This document shows positions 22,117 through 34,319 of a stretch of 64,000 nucleotides of DNA, in pieces; positions within the stretch are counted from its first letter, which is position 1, and each line of letters opens with the position of its first letter. This DNA is from Aplidium turbinatum (lineage: Eukaryota > Chordata > Ascidiacea > Aplousobranchia > Polyclinidae). The translations under genes were made by a program, and so were the position numbers. Location of the stretch: NCBI GenBank assembly GCA_918807975.1, contig OU964925.1:29423608-29487607 (forward strand), given 5' to 3'. The notes beneath the pieces are model-generated. The model had not been told where the DNA came from, made no database searches, and worked only from the letters and a program-made list of their open reading frames with translations.

Positions 22117-25100
22117 TTACGATTTATGTGCCATGATGTCCAGGCTTGCTACAACGACAATTGCAATGAACAATATTATTATCACAGCTATCCCCATCTT
22201 GATGTACCAGTTGCTCCAAACCGAATCCTTCGTAATTTCAGGAGGTCTAGCTTCTAACTTTTCCGGCTGTTTAAACAGTTCTTGGGAACTGCTCTAGAAT
22301 GAAAAACAAACAAGTATTGTTAAAATTTTATGCCAGCATTAGGGTTTGATTCCCTGGTAGGCTACGGGATTGCCAGTATCGTTAAAAACTTTATCGATTT
22401 CCGGTTTCACAAAAAGCCAGAAAAACATCACGTTGTTGGATGAACAACTAAAGACGAAAATGTCTTGATTCCTTTTGAAAACCCAGGCCTTACTTTTAGC
22501 AGTCTTTAGTGATTTGTCATTCTATTATGATTCACTCTTATGAAAGATTTTAAGCAAGTCCAAAAAGATGAGCAATGAATATTTTTTCTCTTCTTATATG
22601 TAGCGTCTATAGAATGCGTAGCGGCCACTTTAAGGACTAATATGCCCACGTGCTTGCTTAGCTATGCACTTATATTATTACAGGCCGCCCAGCATGACGA
22701 CTATAACCCTGGACTGGAGTGGCGAGGGGTGATCAGAGCACGAGGCTTTGCGATCTTGAACAACCTGCTGTTACTGAACAACTATTGCAGCAATACTGCT
22801 AACTTAATAACAGGTTACATCCAATAACATTCATCCAACAGAGTAATATGAGCTACGGTGAGATAAAAAATGCCAATTTGTGATGTAAAAGGCCGGGCTA
22901 GGTTTCAATACACTTCACCTCCAATGCGCAGGTTGAAGCTCACGTCACGATATCAGCCTGATGACGTGAAACGCTGCATATATTCATTTTCCGGTTCTGT
23001 TGTAATTCAGCGCATGTGTTGTGATCTTATTGACTTCATGAATGCGGAAATAGCAACTTAATGTTTTTGTTAAACTTACCTTCAGCTTGTGAAGCCAATC
23101 AAGACTTCGTCCCATCCTTTTATCCATCTTATGTAGTAAAGACGGCTTCATTTTGCCTCTCTGAAATAGACGCACAGCTTCAAGAGTAAGCTACAGGGCC
23201 AGTTAAAGCATGGGGATGCCCAAAATCGTATTGGCCAATTGGGAAGAATTTTTGCGGCTTTTGTCTGGCCTCATCATAAACTGTTATATCGCTTATGACA
23301 AGAAAGCTTAGCAGTTGCGGATGTCAATCAATCAATGGGTATTTTTTTCCCTCTCTATAATCAACCCAAAGACAGTAAACTTTTAAACGTTATTGGCCTT
23401 AACAAAGTTGAATCTCTTCTTGATGTAGCCTACTAGACACTAGAAATTGCAACGCCAATGTAAAACATGTAGCTTATCAACGATTTTAAATAAGTTAACC
23501 TTTGAACAAGATAAGCCTTCGTGCTTTAAATGTCAACTACACTGATGACCATATTTTTCTTGTTGTTTCGAACTTCCACCATTAGGTTAATTATATATTT
23601 AATAAAGCTTTGGTAGAGAGTTTGCTTTGTTGAACCATAGAGAAATAAAACATAGTAACTTTAGCGGGTTTAACATACTTTATTTCACACAAAATATAAC
23701 ATAATTAAAATAAATTCAAACGTTTTCGACACATACGTGTGTCCTCATCAGGAATTAAATCTGCAATACATAAAATGAAAAATCGTAAGATAAATTTGAC
23801 TATGCACTGTAACTGTAACGACACTCTGGACTGAAAGCACAAACTGAACAAATGATAAGAGAATGATTGCGAGTAAATTATGCGGTGGGAAACAGGTCAC
23901 GTGAGGTGTAGACTACAGGCATTGGACAAAACAATTAGAACACACACAAAAGGAACGATGAGCCACAGGCGAATAACTGCCGGTTGAGAGATGGATTGTT
24001 ACGTTTAATTCTTAAGGCTTCCATGATCTTAGTCTGACTAAGTCTAACTGAACTGAACTAACAGTCTGAACTGAACTAGTCTGACTAGTACATAGCGGCT
24101 TAGCGGCTGCACATAGCGGCTTCAGGTATGGAAGTAAAATCCCGAAGTCGCCTGTTCCGAATTCAATTAAAGAAGATTTTAAGTCCTGGAATGTCAAGTC
24201 AATGACCAACCGGATAAAAACTTTACTTATGATTCTAGTGTCTGAGTATAAGTCTGAGTATATGTCTGAGTATAAGTAACTGATAGCCTATAGTACCATC
24301 AAACTGCTTCTACTTATTTTCACCGTATCTCGCTAATTACTGGATATTTGCTTTTGTCTTACCAGTATGCTGTGTTGTATGTATATTGTATATGCCATTT
24401 TGTATTTTTGCATCATTTCTAGTAGTTCTGTTTTTTTTTGTTTTTGTATACTGCACTGTTAAATTTCGTATGTGTATTGTTTTTTTTATGTTGTATATAA
24501 TATATATCTATCAATCAAATCAATCAATATATCAATCAATCAATATTTGCGTTCAACTTCGACACCGTTCCATTTTAAATAAGCCATGACACCACACGGG
24601 TGTGGCAGACTCGATGACCAGTTCGGTCCTTCTGTCACTCCCATCGTCATCAGCAAACAACCTAGCTCACATTGTAATCTTGTATTGTTTTGTTTTTTCG
24701 CATGTGCTGATGATGCAAAATAAAAGAACTTCTTCTTCTTCTTCTTCTTCTAGTAGGCCTACAGGTAAGTTTGGATTTAATTCCCGGTCAACTACAATAA
24801 AACTGTTCAACAATATGCTACTAATTATTTTATTTGATTAAGACTATACCGAAGAAGCCACACTTGTGTGGCGAAAGCTCTATAGGCTATATTAATAAAT
24901 GGATTTTTCTGATGTGGTGTGATATTGTTTACTTTATTTCAAATGTTTTGTCACACCGCGCATCCTATTGGATCATCAGTGTTGAATCATAAGAAAGTTT
25001 GATGAAAAGTTTAGGAACGAAGTTTTGTTTTGGAATACGGTACTAATTATGTTCGTTTCTGCGTTAAACAATGCAGATAAGTCTGGAGACTAAAGTTTAA

Positions 25101-28100
25101 ACACTGTAATTATTATGTACTAGAAAATAGATTCGTTGAAAATGATAATATTATTGTTAGAAATTAACCTGCTTTTGCAAACGTATGGGAGCCTCATGAA
25201 CCGAGTGACGTCGTGTGTACATTGGTGATGTCACAGGGCTGACAGGCACAGATGACGAACAAAAAATTTTGGAAGGCAAGGTGATTCCAGTTATTTTCCT
25301 TACCATGTAAGTGCTTCCAACTCCAAAAGGTTCTTAAAAGTAAACAAAGAAGTTTCAAATTTTATGTAAAATTATTATAAATTACGAAACAGGTTCAAAA
25401 CAAACGAAACAAAACTAAAAATTAAAGCCAACGATGAATTGGCATCATACAACGCAGTTGACATCCGGCAAAATCACTCAGTTCTATTGGTGGGAAGGCT
25501 AAATCTGAACAACAAAAGGCCATTTCTTCACACAGGAGTTAGCTCAGATGGGTACGCGCCCGGCTCAAGATTACGCCCGGCACCTAGTGAATGGAATAAT
25601 TTTCCGGCAACAACACTTCAACAATCGGAAAACTTCACTGCCAAATCTCGGTAACCGGCCCTGCGTCAAGAGCCTCTACAAGTAAGACAAGTAAGAAAAA
25701 CTACCAGAAATAACCTATCAAGGCTTTGTCAGTCCGAGGATAAAGATTCAAAACCAACCATTCAACTAGCCTATGTATGAGTAAAAAAGCAAAAGTGAGA
25801 CCATGGCTTATTCAGTTTCTGATCCTGGTAGAGAATTTTAGGTTCTTGTGATACAAAACCTTTGGTATTTGCACGAGTAAAATGACCAGTTCTTTTTTTT
25901 TGTGTTTTAGCAAGTATTTCCACTCAAAGGTAAGTGGAAAAGTGGAAAACAAATCAATATTTTTCCCCTGTAAAGTCTAAACCTTAAATGGGTTTGGCTA
26001 GGCTATCACTCACCGCAGCATTTCAATAGAACTTTTTTTATATTGCAGAACCGCAGTTTTAAACATTGATTGACTTTTTATCTAGAGCAGTGGTTCTTAA
26101 CCTTTTTTCTATCAAGCCCCCCTTCAATAATGGTCATGTGCCTCGCGCTCCCCCTAGATTTTAAATCAGTATCATACCAAAAAATTGCATTTTTGTCTAT
26201 TTATTGTAGGCTACACATCAGTGAGATACTTGACATTGCTTCTGAGCGACTGGATCTTTAATGCGAGGTTTAACTCCAGAGAATGAACAAGGTAAGTCTC
26301 TTTCAACTCTCAGCCGCAGAAAAGTAAAAATTAAGCAGCGTCGAGAAAATTTGATAAATCTGAAGGAGTTCAGCGTAAAATAGTTTTGTAAAGTTCTGGT
26401 CTAACTAATAATGCAAGAATTACTGAATACAATATAAAATAAGATAAAACACAAAATATGACGAATAGCATAGGTCCTAGGACAATAAAGTAATTAAAAA
26501 AAATTGAAATTGTTGTAGAGCTCGCGCCCCCCCCTCCTGAGAGATGCTCCACGCCCCCCCCCCCCACGGTTAAGAACCACTGATCTAGAGCATTTAAAAT
26601 GTAATTTTTTTTCGTTTTAGTCTAGTTGTACTGATGTCAATCTATGTTGTAAAATTGTTTTCGTTTCGATCTAGTTGACTGGCGAGTCCTGATGGACGAA
26701 AACCACCCGTGGTTCTGCAGCATATTTGTTTTTGTTGAGTTACTGTTGGGAATGATAGTCTAGTTCTACTAGCCAAACGATTTTAAAGTCTAGACTTTAA
26801 GAAAAGAAAAAAAAACTAAGTTATTGATTAGTTTTCTTAGTGATTGCTTCTGTATTGGGTAGATCGCCCATTTGAGAAAATGTCTTAGTACTAGATCATG
26901 TTTTCCAGTTAGCATTTCTCACTTTTGACAAGGTAAGTGAAGTTTATCAACAACCAGCTTAAGTAGGTATCGAACCATGATTGCAGGATTGGAAAGCGAG
27001 TTCCTTATCCGCTGCCCCATAGATGATACCAAATCAACGTAGAACACCCCGTAGGCTACACGGCAGAGTCATTGGGAGAGGATATAATTTGTGTTCGAAT
27101 TAAGTTTTGTTTAATTAAAGTTAGTTTAAAACCTGATAAGTCATTGATCCTTATAACTTAGCCTTTTTTGATGCAGGCTAAGCGCTGTTTTTGAAAACAC
27201 GTTTTTTCTTTTCAACGCTGAACCTATTTTACACAAAACTTACTTCAGTTTTAACAACTGTGCTTTAAAAAAAATCACGTTGCTTCGTAATATTTCACAA
27301 ATAATCTTCAATTCTTGATAAGCAATGTAGCACCATACCGTTTATTTCCAATTCCAGTACAAACTCCGTATCTGAGTAAGAACGAAGTCTTTTGTTCCGG
27401 GGAGCGAGTTGTGTTTGTTCGTTTATTTCTCCAACGTGTTCTCCTCTTTCAATGCTGTACAATAAGTTGGGATGGTAACAACATTGTCAGTGGGATACAA
27501 AATTAAAAGATATAGGCCTACAAACGTTTAAAAAACCTTTGGCTTTTTGGAAAAATGAATCATAACACGCTATAATAATTTATTATTTGGATGAAGTATT
27601 ATGCCGATAAGAAACATTTAGTTATTTACCAAAGTGGCCCTTGAAAATCGTTAGCTTCGTTAATTAGGCTTGGGTTATAAATTCTAAGATTTTGTATAAG
27701 AAAGAATCAATCGCAATTTGACCTATCTCATGAAAATGCTTCTTAGGGAAAATCATATTTGATTAATTGTGGCAATCTTTATACAATGAAGTTTCAGCTT
27801 GCTATTGCATGCAAATTGATTCATTAGGAGGAACAACATGTTGATCTGTTTTAAAAGCGAGTTGCTCAAAGTCAGATGCCGAAAATGAGGTTTGAATCAT
27901 CGCTGCTTGAACGTGCAGTATCCGGATTGCGCAGCGTGGTGTTTATCTATTGAGCTAACGTGCTTACCAATCCTCAAGCGACTTTTGCAAATGTTTAGGG
28001 CTTATGGATTTCATGCAAGTTGTTCTTACGTACTCTTGGCATTTCTCATGAACTTCTATTCCACACCCTGTAAAAACCCTCGTCAAAAAGTAGTTGAGAC

Positions 28101-29889
28101 ATTTTTTATCAAAAAAAAAGCAAAACCAAATAGGCTACTCAAAGCTCAGAAAATCTTTCTTAAAGACTCAAAATATCTACAAAATCAAGCTCAAAAGATT
28201 GTTCAAATATTTTTGCTCAAACCCAGGTCACGAATGAATAAGCACGATTAACTGATGAGAGCGTTCGTTTGAAGCTCATTTAATGCAGAGCATTGGTGGT
28301 ACTTGGTAGGCCAGCATGTTGTGGTGGTTATTGCCACAGGGAAAGTCAAAGGAAGGGACAGCTGATTATTGCAATGTCTCTGACTTTGCTGCACCACGAT
28401 CCACGAACATATACAACCAATCTATCAGCCACACTTGGCATTATTCTACACCTACAATTATTCAAACACAAAAAGCACTAAACAGAAACAAATCGCTGAA
28501 ATATTTTCGACTTAAAAATCTTATTTCGAAGTTGTCACTTCAGTTAAAGCCTAAACCTAGATTCTCCAATGAGAACTTTATAAAAGCAAAAAAACATGTA
28601 GCCTAAGCTATGTTAAGTTAGAATAATCTAAAATTTTGTGGTCTTGCTTGTTCTTCATGTTAATCTTAAACCGTAATCCGCAATCTTAAACCGCTAACTA
28701 ATGATGCTGGTTAATTTGTATCTCCACCGATGAAAATATCTCACTTGAGCATTGCATTCTTTTGACCAACAACCCTACCATGGATCTTTTGCATTTATCA
28801 CACTTTGACCAACGAGCGCTGCGCTTATTGCGGAAGAGATGTTGACCGAACATCTGTAATAAGTAAAACATGTTAGTTTAAGGTTCAAAAGGATGTCGGT
28901 TCGATACCACTCCAGAGCACGCGGCTTTGTTTTGACAAAGAGGTTAATGCCATGCTTGAAAGTTGACGTGATTATTCGCTTTTTATGTTTGTTGCCGCAA
29001 TGTAAAGCCTTCACCAAACGTAGGCTACAAGCTCGCTACGATAAAAAGTACTTGGAATTGCTGCCTTCATCAAACATCAGTTGTCAGCACTCAGCATTCA
29101 TGACAACGCACCACAGCCCATAAACACGATAACAACCAATTCAATTTTGATGCTTAGCTTCGCATCTGATTGGTCTGAACTTGACTTTGCAATTTTTTGA
29201 TAAGTTCTGTCATTTAAAATTAAATCAATGCAGACAATAGGTTGAAACTAAATTAAATTTTATTGCTTTACCAATAGCTTTACCACATTATAAAATCACA
29301 AATTATTGGTAGTCTAGTTTTAAGAGCTAAATTACTTACCGCTTTCATACAAGGCTTTTGTAAGTAGTTTTTGCATTTTTCATGTACGTCGATGTCGCAC
29401 CCTTAGCAAATAGTAAAAACATTTAATTACGACGCATAATTGACAACCAAGTACCAAGATCAACTACTTTCGCTTTCAAAAAATAATCTACGAACTCATA
29501 GTCAAGTAAACTACACATAATGAACTGAATTACATGAATTGAATTAGTTTCAATTACTTGAATTCTTAAACTACGTAGAATTGATATTGTAAATCGGCCT
29601 TGCTATACATAGCCAGCATAGGCTTTATGTTTTACTTGCTTATTCATTACGCACGTTCGCAATGCAATCCTTGTCTCCCAAAGCCAGATATTATTAATTC
29701 TCCACAGTAATAGCAATATCTTAGCTGTTGGTAGTTGCTGACTTGAAAGAAATGGTCTTGGAAAAAGAAAACCGACTTTTCAAGTGTGGATGAAGGAAAG
29801 AAGACTGAATCCGTTTGTTTCTTGTCATCAAGGATTTCAGGCTCTACATCAGGAAAAAATACTTGTTCGTCCATTTTATTTATCCACAT
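22117..29889 (-). CDS. C1-C1-SNARE-like-TM fusion protein (paralogue 3), 347 aa, 8 exons
   Basis: Exons (5' to 3'): 29889-29655, 29401-29340, 28853-28745, 28067-27968, 27454-27339, 25332-25169, 23160-23080, 22293-22117. Total 1044 nt with intron phases 1,0,1,2,1,0,0. All splice sites are GT/AG. First C1 domain, residues about 46-96: H-X12-C-X2-C-X14-C-X2-C-X4-H-X2-C-X7-C, with the GRQGLHC stretch typical of lipid-binding C1. The second C1 has all eight metal ligands but lacks the QG pair. Next comes a Ser/Pro-rich linker (PSKIF, then SP/TP sites), a short coiled-coil exon KMDKRMGRSLDWLHKLK, and a tail anchor MGIAVIIILFIAIVVVASL. The layout copies the paralogue at 34320-50184, but the SNARE register is disturbed. 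Probable role: tail-anchored vesicle protein recruited or tuned by diacylglycerol (inference). First in-frame ATG used; another lies 15 nt on. Confidence 0.82.
23720..23752 (-). ncRNA. Hammerhead-ribozyme-like motif
   Basis: Minus strand: exact core CTGATGA (23745-23751), a 6-bp stem GACACA/TGTGTC with loop CGTA, then GAAA (23724-23727) and ACGTTT. It lies inside an intron of the C1-SNARE gene. One of the two best matches to the hammerhead core in the window. Confidence 0.55.
24237..24276. repeat. Short tandem repeat of GTCTGAGTATA units
   Basis: Three or four 12-nt units. Just upstream (24030-24120), short CTGAACTGAACTAG and TAGCGGCT repeats occur as well. Confidence 0.6.
24300..24752 (+). 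mobile_element. Probable LINE 3' untranslated region with (TTC)n tail
   Basis: Poly-T-rich sequence, then CAAAATAAAAGAAC and a pure (TTC)n run at about 24730-24750. Such simple-repeat tails after an AATAAA end are typical of Jockey/CR1-like LINEs. No coding part remains. Confidence 0.4.
24842..24888 (+). ncRNA. Hammerhead-like motif with paired stem I
   Basis: CCGAAGA (24849-24855), stem II GCCACA/TGTGGC (24857-24872), GAAA (24873-24876). Flanking CTATA (24844-24848) and TATAG (24881-24885) can pair as stem I. One core base departs from CUGANGA. Confidence 0.5.
25530..25755 (+). repeat. tRNA-derived SINE, family 1, copy 3 (internal deletion)
   Basis: A box TTAGCTCAG is followed by a shortened head lacking the B box, the CGGCACCTAGTGAATGG body and the CAGTCCGAGGATAAAGATTC tail. 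Confidence 0.75.
26088..26582. mobile_element. Miniature hAT (CAGTGGTTCTTAACC ends)
   Basis: Perfect inverted ends CAGTGGTTCTTAACC. Perfect 8-bp duplication ATCTAGAG (26080-26087, 26583-26590). Subterminal C-rich and G-rich tracts. Intronic, no coding capacity. Confidence 0.9.
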
Positions 29890-30469
29890 TAATGGGATTC
29901 ATATTGCTAAGAACACTTGGAAGAATTCAAAATCGACATCGACATGAAAGAATTCAAAAATTACCTCAGCATGAAACAACTGTAATCATATAGTAATCAC
30001 TAATCAGTAATATAGGCTATAGAAAACCGTAGCAAGTCTTTCTTCACAGACCAATAGTTATATAACTAAAGTAAGTAACCAGTGCCTCGTCTAGATGGCT
30101 ATTTAAGGCCAACAGAAACAACCTCTTTGTGATTATATGTTTTTCATTAGACTAAATGCAACTATATTATAATAATTATGTTTTAATATAATTATATAAC
30201 TACAGTATATAAAAATTGACTTTGTGGCTGAGTCATCAAAAGCGCTGGTCCGAGGTTTGAAATGCTCAGGTTCACCTATTGAGAGTCCGCAGTTAACAAT
30301 CTTTGTACAAAGCTGTACGACGTGCGAAAGGGTACTGGTTCGACACTACTCAAGTGCACGTGGTTGAGCTTTCAGCAAGACACCTAATCATATGCTTGGA
30401 AGTGAATAAGCTCCATTTTGTCACTTGCAAGATAAAGTTGCCAAAGTTGTGTCGCGCTGATCAAACACT
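29890..30469. other. 5' flank of C1-SNARE paralogue 3
   Basis: No promoter element is recognisable. A degenerate tRNA-like B box (GGTTCGACACT) near 30330 hints at an old SINE. Confidence 0.3.
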
Positions 30470-30745
30470 GACTACAATAGCTCAGTGGCTAAGCGCCCAA
30501 ACTCAAGATTAAGCAGCGCTAGTTCGGCTCTCTGGGTGTGCGCTTGAGCAACGCATTTCAGGACTGCTCTCTATTCAGTTGCACCTAATGAATGGAATAA
30601 TTTCCCAGCAACAATCGAAATCTTCACTCTTTCAATTTCGGTAAGCGGCCCTGCGTTAAAAGCCCATGCAAGCATACGAAACCACCAGGAATAACCTATC
30701 AGACGCTTTGTCAGTCCGAGGATAAAGATTCAAAACCAAACCCAA
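30470..30745 (+). repeat. tRNA-derived SINE, family 1, copy 4
   Basis: A box ATAGCTCAGTGG, B-box-like TAGTTCGGCTC, the body block TGCACCTAATGAATGG and the tail CAGTCCGAGGATAAAGATTC are all present. Confidence 0.8.
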
Positions 30746-30759
30746 AAGTATTAATAGAC

Positions 30760-31220
30760 TTGACACTTCATTTTGATTGTAATCACAAAACCATGCTCTT
30801 GTCCCATTTGAGTCCTTGCCATTGAATGTATCCATAAAGCTTCGTTTTTTGTTTTTTTTTAATTGATAGTTTTGCACTGACAGAAAGTCTCTTATCGCAA
30901 ATATTTTGTAAAATCATAAACTTTGTTGAAATTTATTGTTGAAAATTAAATTAAGATTTGCTGATTACCAGACAAAAGATACTAGCCTAATACTGTAGAC
31001 TTGACATTTTAATTAGATTGGTAGGCTATGTATAAAATGAGCAATCACAAGCCCATGTTGTTGCTCCATTGGAGTTCCTGCCTTTGAATGTATCCTTGGA
31101 GCTTTTATTGCTTCTTTTCTTTCAATAAGTTTTTTTCTTCTGAAAGAAAGTCTTTTCTGGATCGCAAACATTTTGGAAAATCATAAACTTTTTTGCATTT
31201 ACTTTAAATAAGTTGGATTA
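30760..31220. repeat. Diverged tandem duplication, about 230-bp unit
   Basis: 30775-30985 and 31000-31220 share the same order of words: CCATGCTCTTG-like, TTTGAATGTATCC, AGAAAGTCT, then AAATCATAAACTT. The copies are clearly diverged. Confidence 0.6.
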
Positions 31221-31224
31221 GCCT

Positions 31225-32204
31225 ACTTGAAGATTTACAAATATTCTGATCTATAACTTTCTTCATTTTTTTAGATTTAAGCAAGCAGCCTGAAATTTCC
31301 TGAAAGCAAAATGGTTGGAAAGCTTAGCAGCCTGGATCTGAGTAAAAAATACATTTGGTCTGTCGCATCGATGATAAAAATAGTTTAGTTTTAGAAACGT
31401 TTGCTGACATAAGTTTAGTTTTTGCAGTTTATGCTCTGCTATTCCTTGCTTTTATAAATTGATCTGTTCAATTAACTTTTTAACTGTCACGACTTTTTTT
31501 TATTCATTTAGGAAATATTTACATTCTGCGGCACTAACTTTAAAGTTGTTTCTCATTCTGACTACTCTTCGTGGTTCGTGAACGAACACACGATAAAAAT
31601 TAAAATATGCCGCTAATGCTGCAGGAAGTCGGAAACTAAATCGCTGTGGATAGAATAACATAGGTGATGGTGTCGTGGAATTAATCACGGTGACGAACGC
31701 AATTGTCGCTTTCAAACGCGATTTTAATGATGATGCGGCTTGGTGCATAATATGTGCGTTGTGAAAGCGATATCTTTTCGACTTTATTCAGTAAATTTCT
31801 GTACCGTACATCAATTAGAAGCGTTTAAAACGTGCATGAACAATTCCTTGGGTAGTAAAAAACGCTGTAGGCTATAGATGTCACCTACTATATGTAGTTT
31901 TAAAGTCTTTCGACTGTAGCTTACTAATAGAATTAAGCTGCATATCTGGGGAGTCCTCTACCACCAAACTCAATCCTGATTCAAGCAAAAACAACTTTCT
32001 CAACGCCATAGCCTTATAGTTGTTTTGGTGTCAATTTAACAATAATCAAATCTTCGACCAACAAAAACTACAAACAACAAAGCATATTCTACTTTCTGCA
32101 ATCGGAAGAGGGATTAAACAATTAAACATGGACAAATGTTTCAGCATAATACTTCCCAGCAAACGGCGATGGCATTATCTACAATTCTAGATAACCTAAT
32201 TAAC
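31225..32204. other. Intergenic stretch, nothing recognised
   Basis: A minus-strand frame of 82 codons (31500-31748) has no recognisable domain, and no transposon ends were found. Confidence 0.3.
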
Positions 32205-32800
32205 TTATTGGATCTTTATGCTCGGACTGACAAAGCATTATTTTTGGCAGTTACACATCCTTACAGAGGCTTTAAACTACCAATACACCACCTGGAGCAG
32301 AACTACCTTGGAAGAAATAGGTGAAGTTAAATCGCTTGCGAACTGGAGTGGGCGTTTCAATAATAACGTGGTCCAACAATGGGACTTCGTCGACTCACCA
32401 TCTTGTGTATGTGGCTCAGATTTGCAGACTGCACACTACTTTATCTACCAATGTCCTGTTTACCGACTCCAGGATAGATATGTAGACGTAACAACACTCG
32501 ATAAACACACAATCTATTGGCAGCTGTACCTAGATATAACAACGTGACCTGCGGCGGCTCAAACGCAAGAAAAAGCAGAGGCTTTGAACCAATGACGCAA
32601 GACCGGTTACAGAGATTGCCAGAGTGAAGTTTCCAAATTTTGTTAAAGTGTTGTTGTCTGTAAGCTATACTATCCATTAGGTGCCGCTGAATGTAAAACA
32701 GTTCTGAAATACATTACTCAAGCGCACACCCCGAAAGCCAAACCAGAGCCGCTTGATCACGAGCTGGTCGCTTAACCACTGAGCTGACAGGGCATGAGCT
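32205..32800 (-). repeat. tRNA-derived SINE, family 1, copy 5, interrupted by a LINE fragment
   Basis: The SINE tail lies at 32205-32277 and its body and head at 32577-32800. The two parts are separated by the LINE piece at 32278-32576. Confidence 0.75.
32278..32576 (+). mobile_element. 5'-truncated LINE fragment inserted in a SINE
   Basis: Plus-strand codons read SPSCVCGSDLQTAHYFIYQC, then P..R: the C-terminal CxCG...H...C zinc-knuckle of many non-LTR elements. A 13-bp target duplication AGAGGCTTTAAAC/AGAGGCTTTGAAC flanks it (32265-32277, 32577-32589), as expected for target-primed insertion. It ends in an A-rich stretch. Confidence 0.7.
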
Positions 32801-32862
32801 ACGCCAACGACATACAAGAATTTACAAGAATTGCAACATAAAGTGAAGTCACAAATGTTTAA

Positions 32863-33483
32863 CCCTATCTGTAGCGACACGGGGTTTTATGAGTACGCCC
32901 CACTCTAGTAGTGAAATATTTCACAGAAGGAAATATGCTAGAAACGCGAAATTTCTTGACTTTTAGTTTTTATTCTTTGCGAATTTTCTAAACCTACACT
33001 GGTTATTTTTCTACCTTCCTGTCCTTCACAATAAGCATTTCGTCTCCGGTGGCTAGACATTTTCGTCCAATGCTAGTTGTATATATGTTAATGTTAGCGT
33101 GATATAAATGTTAGTACATTTACTTTGAAATGTAAAAACTCTAAAAAATGCCTTAGGCTATATTTATGAGAAAAAGTAATTTTTTGTTCAATTTAGCATC
33201 ACTCTATGTCATAATTCAAAAATTTCAATTTTGAAGCTATTTTCGAGAAATTAGAATAAAAAAAGACTTTCTGACGTTTTTTCATCTCAAACATTTTATT
33301 TCAATAAATTTGTTGGGTAAAAATTTAATTTCCATATGCACAATACACATGGCTATTATCTTGTAAATTATTTTGTCTTTGTGATTTTTATAGCTCCCGT
33401 TATTAGCGATTAATTAGCACGGGGTTAAAAGATAGCCCGTGATGTACTTTCCGCGTACGAAAACAGCTCGTACTAAGATAGGG
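32863..33483. mobile_element. piggyBac-like miniature element
   Basis: Inverted ends CCCTATCT are flanked by TTAA on both sides (32859-32862, 33484-33487). CCC-starting ends with TTAA duplications are the piggyBac signature. No transposase frame. Confidence 0.7.
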
Positions 33484-33492
33484 TTAAACGTG

Positions 33493-34213
33493 ACTTTACA
33501 ATGCATGAAGTGAATTACAACTACAATGCATGAACTAAACAATGCATGAAGTGAATAACAATTACAGTTTCAATACATAAAGTGAATTACAGTTAAAATG
33601 TATGAATCAAATAATTCATAAAGTGAATTACAATTACAATGCATGAAATAAACAATTCATAAAGTGAATTACAATTACAATGCATGAACCAAACAATTCA
33701 TGAAGTGAATTACAATTACAATGCATAAACCAAACAATTCATGAAGTGAATTACAATTACAATTCCAACACATGAAGTGAATGACAATTACAATTCATGA
33801 AGTGAATTAAAATTACAATGTATGAACTAAACAATTCATGAAGTGAATGACAATTACAATTAGACTTCATGAAGTGAATTAAAATTACAATGTATGAATC
33901 AAACAACGCATGAAGTGAATTACAATTACAATGCATGAACCAAACAATTTATGAAGTGAATTACAATTACAATGCATGAACCAAACAATTCATGAAGTGA
34001 ATTACAATATTACAATGCATAAAATAAACAATTCATAAAGTGAATTACAATTACAATGCATGAACCAAATAATTCATAAAGTGAATTACAATTACAATGC
34101 ATGAAATAAACAATTTATGAAGTGAATTACAATGCATGCATGAACCAAACAATTCATGAACTGAATTACAATTACAATGCATGAACCAAACAATTCATGA
34201 AGTGAATTACAGT
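33493..34213. repeat. 41-bp minisatellite, about 17 units
   Basis: Head-to-tail copies of a 41-bp unit containing AATGCATGAACCAAAC and AATTCATGAAGTGAATTAC. Units vary by point changes and small deletions. It ends about 100 bp from the stop codon of the C1-SNARE gene that terminates at 34320. Confidence 0.93.
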
Positions 34214-34319
34214 TGAAGAAAGGCAGGCAGGGCACCAAGAAGCTGCCAAAGTTTGTTGGACAGACGATACAAAAGTTTCAATTTCAGCACAATCTTTGCC
34301 AATGTTTTCCAAGCAACTA

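Noticed and set aside
24012-24209. Minus-strand frame considered as the linker exon of the third C1-SNARE gene
   Set aside because: Wrong phase (an early stop in the needed frame). The exon at 25169-25332 fits phase and the PSKIF marker.
25911-26934. Tiny plus-strand exons before GTAAGT donors (25911-25929, 26911-26934)
   Set aside because: Only 19-24 nt, with no linkable neighbours on the plus strand; the region is an intron of the minus-strand C1-SNARE gene.
33493-34213. CRISPR-like array
   Set aside because: Repeats are contiguous 41-bp units without unique spacers, and the setting is a eukaryotic genome.
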